A stretch of 5,463 nucleotides of DNA, taken from contig RFOC01000145.1 of NCBI GenBank assembly GCA_009926815.1, forward strand, positions 1-5,463, given 5' to 3'. Numbering within the stretch: the first letter of the stretch is position 1; each line of letters opens with the position of its first letter. The stretch comes from Planctomycetota bacterium. Lineage in GTDB: Bacteria; Planctomycetota; Phycisphaerae; Phycisphaerales; SM1A02. The translations under genes were made by a program, and so were the position numbers. Of the stretch, positions 1-5,463 are shown one piece after another. Below the pieces are notes generated by a model that saw only the letters and a list, made by a program, of their open reading frames with translations, ran no database searches and was not told the DNA's origin.

Positions 1-1304
1 CGCTGCAGGCGCGTCAGGATGGCGCTCTGGACCCGGTTCTTCGCGGCCTCGTTGCCCAGCGGAATGCGGGCCGTGGCGGTCACGCTGTACTGGTCGGCAT
101 CGCCCAGCGAGCTCCAGGACTGGCTGAAGCTGCTGCCGTAGCCGAAGTACTGGTAGGTGTAGTCCACGGTGAACAGCGGCAGCGCCTGGTTGCGCGCCAG
201 GTCGATGTTGTTGGCGTCGATGGAGAGCTGCAGCTCCAGCTCGAGCATCTCCATGCGGTTGTCGATCGCCTTCCGGCAGAGCTCCTCCGGATCGAACTTG
301 AACGACACCGGGCTCGGCGGCGTGGTGATGGACACGTACGTGGGCGCGTCGATCGGCAGGTTCGGATCGTTCATGATCCGCTTCAGGTCGCGCTGCCGCA
401 GCCGCACCGCGTTGTCGGCCACGATGATCGATTCCAGCGTGCTGCCCACGCCGCTCTCCGCGCGGATCACCTCCACCTCGGCGGTCTGGCCGGCCTTCAC
501 CAGGCGCCTCGCCAGCTCCAGCTGCACCAGCGCCAGGTCGTACTGCTGCTGACGCACCTCCAGCTCGCGCACGGCCGCGTACAGGTTCCAGTAGGCGCGG
601 TCCACGTTGGCCAGCACGCGAATGGCCTCCAGCTTCGTGCGGGCATCGGCGATCTGGCTGGTCAGCTTGGCCACCCGGATGCTGGCCGTGTTCGCCTCCA
701 CGCCGGCGCCTCGAAGGATGGGCTGCGACATGGAGAACTGCAGGCCGCCCTGGTTGTCCTGGTTGCCCGGGATGCCCGACTCGATGTCGTTCTCCGAGAT
801 CAGCGACTCGCCCGAGAGGTTGATGGTGCCGCCCGTGGCCAGCGGCATGGTCAGGCCCAGCTCGGCCGTGTCGGTGGCCGCGTTGTCGTTGCCGGCCAGG
901 TTGGTCACCAGGTTCTGGTCGTTGCGGTTGTATTTGGCGAAGATGCTGTTCTCGAACTTCGCCATCTCCACCCCCACCGCCGCGTCGGCGATGGACGGCG
1001 CGAACAGCTGCACCCGCAGGTCCAGGTTGCGCTGCAGGGCGTTGGCTCGGCACTCGGCCAGGGTCATCTGGACCGATGGCGGCGGCTTCTGGCCCGGCAG
1101 GCGATCCGCCGTCAGGTCACGGCTGGCCTCGGCCAGCGGCCGCGGCTCCACCGTGCTTTCCTGCACCGGATCGAAGGTGCCCACCTCGTGCAGGCGCTGC
1201 TTCGACGCCGTGGGCGGCGTCATGGCGTCCTGAAAGAGGCTCTGCTGGCATCCGGCCAGGGTCACCGCCACCAGTGCCCATCGCCATGGCACGCGGTCAC
1301 TCAT
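1..1304 (-). CDS. TolC-family outer-membrane efflux lipoprotein (3' end cut by window edge)
   Basis: The frame is open from the ATG at 1304-1302 to the left edge, giving 434 complete codons with no stop; the gene continues outside. Outer-membrane factors of this family form trimeric channels that take substrate from an adaptor. Seen: a short basic N-terminus, a hydrophobic stretch (about residues 9-18) and a lipobox ending LAGC with Cys19, so a lipid-anchored precursor is predicted. After a Pro-rich linker, residues 80-98 (TLAECRANALQRNLDLRV) match the usual start of the first OEP repeat. SQPILRGAG (193-201), the helical stretch about 205-312, a second repeat starting near 338, and ARIPLGNEAAKNR (412-424) are all typical of this family. 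The protein usually has about 450-550 residues, so most of it is present. The start overlaps the permease stop by 8 bases with no clear Shine-Dalgarno sequence, which suggests coupled translation. It is the last gene visible in the cluster. The family call is secure; the lipid anchor is a prediction. Confidence 0.94.
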   Translation of the reverse strand, partial: MSDRVPWRWALVAVTLAGCQQSLFQDAMTPPTASKQRLHEVGTFDPVQESTVEPRPLAEASRDLTADRLPGQKPPPSVQMTLAECRANALQRNLDLRVQLFAPSIADAAVGVEMAKFENSIFAKYNRNDQNLVTNLAGNDNAATDTAELGLTMPLATGGTINLSGESLISENDIESGIPGNQDNQGGLQFSMSQPILRGAGVEANTASIRVAKLTSQIADARTKLEAIRVLANVDRAYWNLYAAVRELEVRQQQYDLALVQLELARRLVKAGQTAEVEVIRAESGVGSTLESIIVADNAVRLRQRDLKRIMNDPNLPIDAPTYVSITTPPSPVSFKFDPEELCRKAIDNRMEMLELELQLSIDANNIDLARNQALPLFTVDYTYQYFGYGSSFSQSWSSLGDADQYSVTATARIPLGNEAAKNRVQSAILTRLQ

Positions 1305-2538
1305 GACGCAGCGCCTCGATGGGATCCAGCCTGGAAGCCTTGATGGCCGGGAACATGCCGAAGATCACGCCCACGGCGGCGCTGAACACGAACGCAAGCG
1401 CCACAGCCCATGCGGGCACGCTGGAGTTCTCCAGCCGCGCCCCGGGAATGCTGCTGACCGCCAGCGCGAAACCCTGACCGATCAGCACGCCGATCAGGCC
1501 GCCGGCCAGGCACAGCGTCACCGCTTCCAGCAGGAACTGCAGCAGGATCGCGGTGGGCGTGGCCCCCACCGCCTTGCGCAGGCCGATCTCGCGGGTGCGC
1601 TCGCTCACGCTCACCAGCATGATGTTCATGATGCCGATGCCGCCCACCAGCAGGCTGATGGCCACGATGCCGCCGGCCACCGCGGTGATGCCCGAGGCGA
1701 CGCTCTTGAACTGGTCGATGAACTGGTCGATGGGCTGCACGCGGAAGGTCTCGAGGTCCGTGCTGCCCAGCCCGCGCACCTTCCGGAGCACGCGCGTGAT
1801 GTCCGCCTGGGCGTCCTCCGCCTCGGCCGGGCTGTTCGCCAGCGCCACGAACCGCATGAAGTAGTCGCGGTCCATGAACTTGTCCATGAGCGAATGCGGA
1901 ATGAAGAGCTCCGCGCTGATGGTGTTGAAGCCCGTCATGCGCTCGGTGATCGTCTCCACCACCCCCACGATCAGGAAGCGGCGCCCGCCGATGATCAGGT
2001 GCTCCCCCACGGGATCCGTGGGCAACTGCAGGTCGCGCACCGCCAGGTCGTTCACCAGGCAGACCTGCCGGGCGTTGTCGATGTCGGCCTGGCTGAACGG
2101 CCGCCCCATGATCACCTGCCGGTTCTCGGTGGCGTGCCACGCGGGCCAGATGCCGGTCACGCTGACGCCATCCAGGTTCTCCCCGTCGCTCTGCACGCTC
2201 AGGGTGGTCTCGCTGATGGGGGTGATGCCCTTGAGCGAGGTGCACTGCTCGGCGATGGCGGCCGCCTCCTCCTTCCTCAGTCGGATCTTCTCCCACGGGA
2301 ACAGGTTGCGCGGCACGCCCTCGGGCCGGCTGGGCCACACGTAGATGCGCGCCGCCCCGAAGGTCTCGAACTCGGCCAGCACCTTGGTCTTCAGGCCGGT
2401 CAGCGCCGCGATGACCGCGGTGGTGCTGGCCACGCCCACGATGATGCCCAGCGCGGTCAGGATGCTCCGCAGCTTGTTGGCCCAGATCTGCCGAAGGGCC
2501 AGCATCACGCTCTCGAAGTAGAAGAGCGGCGTCAGCAT
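1297..2538 (-). CDS. ABC transporter permease, MacB/FtsX type
   Basis: This 413-residue inner-membrane subunit is the permease half of a MacB-like exporter, a mechanotransmission ABC family that works on periplasmic or membrane-derived substrates. Domains in order: a short amphipathic N-terminus; TM1 at about 25-47 within NKLRSILTALGIIVGVAS, a strongly MacB-like start; a large periplasmic domain at about 50-280 (MacB_PCD type); then TM2 (about 282-309), TM3 (about 330-361) and TM4 (about 376-397). Between TM2 and TM3 lies VSERTREIGLRKAVGA (311-326), the conserved FtsX/MacB cytoplasmic coupling segment that contacts the ATPase. The C-terminus PAIKASRLDPIEALRHE is also typical. The length fits a permease without a fused ATPase; E. 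coli MacB is one fused chain, whereas here the ATPase is the adjacent upstream gene. The start is taken at 2538 because its ATG shares one base with the ATPase stop (TGATG); Met12 is a weaker alternative. LolC/E-like lipoprotein release is less likely, given the adaptor and TolC partners. Confidence 0.96.
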   Translation of the reverse strand: MLTPLFYFESVMLALRQIWANKLRSILTALGIIVGVASTTAVIAALTGLKTKVLAEFETFGAARIYVWPSRPEGVPRNLFPWEKIRLRKEEAAAIAEQCTSLKGITPISETTLSVQSDGENLDGVSVTGIWPAWHATENRQVIMGRPFSQADIDNARQVCLVNDLAVRDLQLPTDPVGEHLIIGGRRFLIVGVVETITERMTGFNTISAELFIPHSLMDKFMDRDYFMRFVALANSPAEAEDAQADITRVLRKVRGLGSTDLETFRVQPIDQFIDQFKSVASGITAVAGGIVAISLLVGGIGIMNIMLVSVSERTREIGLRKAVGATPTAILLQFLLEAVTLCLAGGLIGVLIGQGFALAVSSIPGARLENSSVPAWAVALAFVFSAAVGVIFGMFPAIKASRLDPIEALRHE

Positions 2539-3287
2539 CAGGCGGCCACCTTCCGCTCGCGCACCAGCGGGCCCACGGCCGGGTCGTCGCCCGCGGGCAG
2601 ATCGCTCAGCACCAGGCCGTCACGCAGGCGGACCACGCGCCGGCAATGCGCGGCCACATCGTTCTCGTGCGTGACCATGATCACGGTCTGGCCCTCGTCG
2701 TGCAGGCGACCGAACAGGGCCAGGATCTCGTCGGTCGTGACCGTGTCCAGGTTGCCCGTGGGCTCGTCGGCCATCAGGATCCGCGGCCGCGCCAGGATGG
2801 CCCGCGCAATGGCCACACGCTGCTTCTGGCCGCCGCTGAGCTGGTTGGGACGGTGGTCCATGCGCTGCGAGAGGCCCACTCGGTCCAGGGCCTCCTTCGC
2901 CAGCTCGCGCCGCCGCTTGGCCCAGCCCCAGCCCTTGCCGCGGGCGTAGAGCAGCGGCAATTCCACGTTCTCCAGCGCCGTCAGCCGCGGCAGCAGCTCG
3001 AAGCTCTGGAACACGAACCCGATCTCCTGGTTGCGCACCTGCGCCAGTTCGGCCGGCGTCAGGTTGCTCACCTCGCGACCTCCCAGGTGGTAGGTGCCCT
3101 CGGTCGGACGGTCGAGGCAGCCCAGCGTGTTCATGAGCGTGCTCTTGCCGCTGCCCGAGGCGCCCATGATGGCCACCATCTCGCCGGCCGCGATGGTGAG
3201 ATCCACGCCCCGCAGCGCATGGATGGTCTCCACGCCCACGCGGTAGATCTTCTTCACGCCGCGAACCTCGATGATCGGCTCAGCCAT
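2538..3287 (-). CDS. ABC transporter ATP-binding protein, MacB/LolD type
   Basis: This 249-residue cytoplasmic ATPase powers the adjacent permease, working as a dimer. All nucleotide-binding motifs are intact: Walker A GASGSGKST (42-50), Q-loop Gln94 in FVFQSF, signature LSGGQKQR (150-157), Walker B ILMADEP (170-176) with catalytic Glu175, D-loop NLD (179-181) and H-loop His207 in VTHE. The stretch LLPRLTALENVELPLLYARG (98-117) is characteristic of the MacB/LolD/FtsE branch rather than importers. The segment after it (GKGWGWAKRRRELA, 117-130) is slightly longer and more Trp- and Arg-rich than usual. The C-terminal 25 residues after the H-loop region are a short unremarkable tail. The start lies 12 bases after the adaptor stop, with no strong Shine-Dalgarno sequence in the gap, and the stop overlaps the permease ATG by one base. 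This coupling points to fixed stoichiometry. Whether a database would name it MacB or LolD is a matter of convention; the context favours the MacAB-like system. Confidence 0.97.
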   Translation of the reverse strand: MAEPIIEVRGVKKIYRVGVETIHALRGVDLTIAAGEMVAIMGASGSGKSTLMNTLGCLDRPTEGTYHLGGREVSNLTPAELAQVRNQEIGFVFQSFELLPRLTALENVELPLLYARGKGWGWAKRRRELAKEALDRVGLSQRMDHRPNQLSGGQKQRVAIARAILARPRILMADEPTGNLDTVTTDEILALFGRLHDEGQTVIMVTHENDVAAHCRRVVRLRDGLVLSDLPAGDDPAVGPLVRERKVAA

Positions 3288-3299
3288 GCCGCGGTCCGC

Positions 3300-4697
3300 C
3301 TATCGCATGCCCCTTCGCCCACCACCACCGCCCATGCCCATGCCACCACCCTGACCGCGTGCGCCCTCGGCGGCCTGCCAGCGGCCGAAGTCCTTGGAGG
3401 GATCCTCCTTCTGGACCTGCTCGCCATCCTTGAGCTTCTCCAGCGAACGGAAGGGTCCCGTCACCACGGTCTCGCCGGGCTTGAGCCCATCCTTGACCAG
3501 GGTGTCGGTCATGTTGCTGGCTCCCGTGGCCACGGGCGTGAGCACGGCCTTGCCATCCACCACGCGGAACACCACGGGCGTCACGCGTCGGCTCTTCTGC
3601 ACCAGAGGATGATCCTTGAGCGTCTCGGGCAGGTCGTTCACCGGACGATCCACGATGGCCTGGCTGGGCACGGTCACGCCCTCGTGCCTGGCGATGTCCA
3701 CATCCACGTTTCCGGTGAGCCCGCTGAAGATCTGCCGGCCCTTCAGGTCCAGGTCCACCAGCACCTTGAAGCTGCCCGTGCCGTCCTTCTCCAGCGTGCG
3801 CTGCAGCGCGATCTCGCTGACCACGCCATCGAAGGGATCGTCCTTGTACGCGTTGACGTAGACCTTGCACGGCTGACCCTTGGCCACCCTGGCGATGTCC
3901 GTCTCGGCCACCTTGGCATTCAGGTGCATGCGGGTCAGGTCCGCCACCGTCATGATGCGCGTGCCCGCCTGGTTCATGGTGCCCAGCAGCGCCAGCTCGC
4001 CCACCTCGGCATCGAGCGTGGTGACGATGCCATCGATGGTGGTGATGCACACCGTGCGACGCAGCTGTTCCCGAACCTGCTCCACGCTGGACTCGCTGGC
4101 GGCAAGCGACTTCTCCAGCTGGGCGATGGTCTTCTCCGCCGCAGCCACCTGGCTTTCCACGTCCCTGGCACGAGCGATGGCGTCATCCAGCTGCTGCCGT
4201 GACACGTCGCCCGTCTGCTGCAGGCTCTCGGTCCGGGCCAGGATCAGCCTGGCGTTCTCGCGGTTCTGCCGCGTGCCCTCGATTCGGTTGCGTTCCGCCT
4301 CAAGCCGGAAGCGATCCCCGTCCCTGCGAGCCTCGGCCGCCGCCAGCGCGGCCTGCAGGTCGCGACCGTCCAGCCGCACCAGCACATCACCCTTCTTCAC
4401 GCGATCACCCTCCCGGAACGGCAGTTCCAGGATTCGGGCGCTGACCTCGGCACTCACCTCCACCTGCTTCTTGGGCTCCACCACGCCCGGCGCGGAGACA
4501 TTCTCCACCAGCTGCCCCTGCTTCACCTCCTGCATGCGGACGGCAGTGCCCTGAGCGTCATCGCCGCGCATGAAGAACGCCGCCGTCAGGGTGACGAAGA
4601 CGATGGCGATGCCGGGGATGAGGAACTTCCGCATGGCTGAGCGTCCGAGAACCATTTCCAGCAAACTCTTCCCGGAGGGTACTTGTTTCGCCGCCAT
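3300..4697 (-). CDS. Periplasmic adaptor subunit of tripartite ABC exporter (HlyD/MacA family)
   Basis: This 465-residue membrane-fusion protein links the inner-membrane MacB-type pump to the TolC-like channel across the periplasm. Seen: a short cytoplasmic N-terminus; one membrane anchor at about 25-42 (FLIPGIAIVFVTLTAAFF); a first lipoyl half at about 68-112 (EGDRVKKGDVLVRLDGRDL at 96-114); a heptad-like Ala/Glu/Arg/Gln-rich helical hairpin at about 112-212; a second lipoyl half with IDGIVTTLDAEVGE (221-234); a beta-barrel at about 250-340 (MTVADLTRMHLNAKVAETDI); and a membrane-proximal domain to about 430. This is the full MacA/AcrA-like layout. The C-terminus is an unusual Gly/Met/Arg tail (448-465). 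Met1 at 4697 gives the longest frame but lies only 36 bases from the preceding terminator stem. Met15 (4655) and Met22 (4634, directly before the membrane anchor) are real alternatives, and none has a convincing Shine-Dalgarno sequence. It is the first gene of the cluster. Family and role are secure; the start and the substrate are not. Confidence 0.95.
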   Translation of the reverse strand: MAAKQVPSGKSLLEMVLGRSAMRKFLIPGIAIVFVTLTAAFFMRGDDAQGTAVRMQEVKQGQLVENVSAPGVVEPKKQVEVSAEVSARILELPFREGDRVKKGDVLVRLDGRDLQAALAAAEARRDGDRFRLEAERNRIEGTRQNRENARLILARTESLQQTGDVSRQQLDDAIARARDVESQVAAAEKTIAQLEKSLAASESSVEQVREQLRRTVCITTIDGIVTTLDAEVGELALLGTMNQAGTRIMTVADLTRMHLNAKVAETDIARVAKGQPCKVYVNAYKDDPFDGVVSEIALQRTLEKDGTGSFKVLVDLDLKGRQIFSGLTGNVDVDIARHEGVTVPSQAIVDRPVNDLPETLKDHPLVQKSRRVTPVVFRVVDGKAVLTPVATGASNMTDTLVKDGLKPGETVVTGPFRSLEKLKDGEQVQKEDPSKDFGRWQAAEGARGQGGGMGMGGGGGRRGMR

Positions 4698-4713
4698 CCC
4701 GCTTCGGTTGCAT

Positions 4714-4723
4714 GGCCTAGGCC
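4714..4723. other. 10-base perfect palindrome GGCCTAGGCC before the transporter cluster
   Basis: A perfect dyad lies between the terminator tail and the proposed adaptor start, inside the only space available for a promoter. It could be a regulator site or chance; a 10-base palindrome in GC-rich DNA is weak evidence. I could not identify convincing -35 and -10 boxes on the minus strand in 4635-4733. Confidence 0.25.
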
Positions 4724-4760
4724 CAAAAGCAAAGACCCCCCGGCACGAGGCCGGGGGGTC
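4724..4760 (-). terminator. Intrinsic (rho-independent) terminator of the dockerin-tailed gene
   Basis: A perfect 11-base inverted repeat (4734-4744 and 4750-4760; arm GACCCCCCGGC on the minus strand) encloses a 5-base loop. Read on the minus strand the hairpin is followed at once by TTTGCTTTT, a broken U-tract. It begins 32 bases after the stop at 4793. On the plus strand no T-run follows the hairpin, so it points leftward and ends the upstream gene, insulating the transporter cluster. Confidence 0.87.
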
Positions 4761-4792
4761 GATGCGTCAAGCGTGACTTGCGTGCGTCCGGA

Positions 4793-5463
4793 TCAGCCGG
4801 GGCACGGTCCGAAGAGGACCAGCAGCGAGCCGATGTCACCGGCGTCCACGAAGCCGCTGCCATCGAGGTCACCGTCGCAGCCGGGCGCGCTGCCCGGGCA
4901 CTCGCCGAAGAGCACCAGCAGCGAGCCGATGTCACCAGCGTCCACGATGGTGCTGCCGTCGAGGTCACCCGGGCACAGCTGCGCGAAGGTTCGCTTCTGC
5001 AGCGTCATGCCGAAGGTGGTGGCCGTCTCGGGCAGAGGATCACCCTCGTAGTCCAGGCCGTACGCCGGCGGCAGCGGTGTTGAGCGATCCGTTCGTGTTG
5101 AACCCCAGGCCCGGCCGGAACCAGTACGCGAACCGGCGATCACCAATGGTATTGCTGTTCGTGCCGTTCGCTTCGGAGTTCGGAACCCGACCACTACGCA
5201 GGAAGAGCGGCTCGAATACGCCAGGAGTGATGGCATCGGCATCCGGGTCGCCCCAGATCTCTCCGAAGGGAGCACCGATGGTGCACGCAATCAAGGACGT
5301 CACGGCGGTGTTGGCGTTCACGCCGGTCACCTGCAGCCAGTAGTCACCAGCGGGCAGGGTCTGGGCGCCAACGTCCATCTGTAGGCGAAGGGGACCGAAG
5401 CCGAAGGCCGTGAAGACGTCACGCGGATCCTCCGCGTCGACAAATGCACTCACACCCTGGGCG
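4793..5463 (-). CDS. Exported protein of unknown function with duplicated dockerin-like C-terminal tail; frameshifted and 5'-partial
   Basis: The gene enters from the right edge. The first frame reads from 5462 to a stop at 5042-5040, and the part before about 5080 looks like real protein: beta-strand-rich, with PAGDYWLQVTGVNANT and RRFAYWFRPGLGFNTNG. Near 5080 the plausible coding moves to the next frame (PPAYGLDYEGDPLPETATTF), which ends at the TGA at 4795-4793. Skipping one base joins the two into about 222 residues. I do not recognise the N-terminal part. The tail holds two 26-residue units, GDLDGSTIVDAGDIGSLLVL and GDLDGSGFVDAGDIGSLLVL, each followed by FG, one residue and CPG. Their D-x-D-x-S-x-x-x-D spacing resembles the calcium loop of EF-hand/dockerin modules. 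Four Cys flank the units. Such tails are common on exported planctomycete proteins, where their role is not settled. It could be a decaying gene or a sequencing error. A terminator follows the stop by 32 bases. Confidence 0.75.
4811..4873 (-). repeat. Dockerin-like module DNA repeat, copy 2 (C-terminal)
   Basis: This 63-base stretch encodes the loop and helix core of the last calcium-loop unit. By eye it matches 4907-4969 at 57 of 63 positions, at an exact 96-base (32-codon) offset that keeps the frame. The match is high enough to suggest a fairly recent tandem duplication or gene conversion. The differences cluster where the protein changes from STI to SGF. Confidence 0.8.
4907..4969 (-). 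repeat. Dockerin-like module DNA repeat, copy 1 (N-terminal)
   Basis: Partner of the repeat at 4811-4873, located 96 bases upstream in the gene. It encodes DLDGSTIVDAGDIGSLLVLF. The linker between the units (ECPGSAPGCDG) carries two Cys and has no counterpart after the second unit beyond PCPG. Confidence 0.8.
5066..5100 (-). other. Apparent +1 frameshift junction within the dockerin-tailed gene
   Basis: Upstream of this stretch the sensible protein is in the frame whose codons start at 5462, 5459 and so on; downstream it is in the frame that ends at 4793. Stop codons alone allow a junction anywhere from 5043 to at least 5290. Composition narrows it: GFNTNGSLN still reads well in the first frame, while after it that frame gives the weak codons GTA, CTA and CGA before its stop, and the second frame turns to G/C-ending codons. 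One extra base, or two missing bases, would explain it. I see no long homopolymer and no known ribosomal slippery site here. Confidence 0.65.

Noticed and set aside
607..1233. Plus-strand open frame of 208 codons opposite the TolC-like gene
   Set aside because: It is Ser/Arg-rich without motifs, while the opposite strand encodes an unbroken OEP-family protein with characteristic motifs.
1303..2949. Long plus-strand open frame of 548 codons opposite the permease and ATPase
   Set aside because: Its product is a low-complexity His/Ala/Gln/Asp-rich chain with no recognisable domain. It is the mirror of GC-biased codons in two well-supported minus-strand genes and crosses their boundary.
3280..4050. 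Minus-strand alternative frame of 256 codons inside the adaptor gene
   Set aside because: It is Gly/His/Arg-rich and out of frame with the adaptor, whose frame shows clear lipoyl and beta-barrel segments.
2646..4202. Long plus-strand open frame of 518 codons opposite the ATPase and adaptor
   Set aside because: It is His/Leu/Ala-rich without domain structure, crosses the gap between two confident genes, and is explained by the same GC-bias shadow effect.
1297..4697. Naming the system as a macrolide exporter or a LolCDE lipoprotein transporter
   Set aside because: MacAB-like and LolCDE-like ATPases and permeases are closely related and carry different substrates. The adaptor and channel argue against LolCDE, and nothing in the sequence specifies macrolides.
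4734..4760. Bidirectional terminator
   Set aside because: The plus-strand side of the hairpin is followed by GATGCGTCAAGC with no T-tract, and there is no plus-strand gene to terminate.
5066..5100. Programmed ribosomal frameshifting in the dockerin-tailed gene
   Set aside because: I see no slippery heptamer, internal Shine-Dalgarno spacing or clear downstream structure at the junction; a mutation or sequencing error is simpler.

Overview
The window comes from a GC-rich genome with strong G/C preference at third codon positions. It is most likely from a Planctomycetota bacterium, probably class Phycisphaerae. The best clue is the C-terminus of the protein at the right edge: two tandem EF-hand/dockerin-like units (GDLDGS..VDAGDIGSLLVLFG) spaced by Cys-Pro-Gly, a tail style common on exported proteins of that group. 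The lineage call is an inference from this motif and from base composition, not from a marker gene. Every gene I accept lies on the minus strand, so the window is best read from right to left.

Right edge (5463 to 4793): the 3' part of a gene for a probably exported protein of unknown function, ending in the duplicated calcium-loop tail. Its reading frame is broken by an apparent one-base insertion near 5080. A strong intrinsic terminator follows at about 4724-4760, separating this gene from what comes next.

Centre and left (4697 to 1): a compact four-gene cluster for a complete tripartite ABC export system. In order it encodes a membrane-anchored periplasmic adaptor (HlyD/MacA type, 4697-3300), a MacB/LolD-type ATPase (3287-2538), a MacB/FtsX-type permease (2538-1297), and a TolC-family outer-membrane channel that is predicted to be a lipoprotein and runs off the left edge (1304-1). 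The gaps are 12 bases, then a one-base TGATG overlap, then an 8-base overlap, so the genes are almost certainly co-transcribed and translationally coupled. ATPase and permease would drive the adaptor, which docks onto the TolC-like channel, moving a substrate from the periplasm or inner membrane to the outside. The substrate cannot be read from the sequence.

I see no RNA genes, insertion sequences, CRISPR arrays or plausible plus-strand genes. The export system is of a known type. The points that merit a second look are the frameshifted gene, the near-identical duplicated tail modules, the very short space for a promoter and the unsettled adaptor start, and the Gly/Met/Arg tail of the adaptor.
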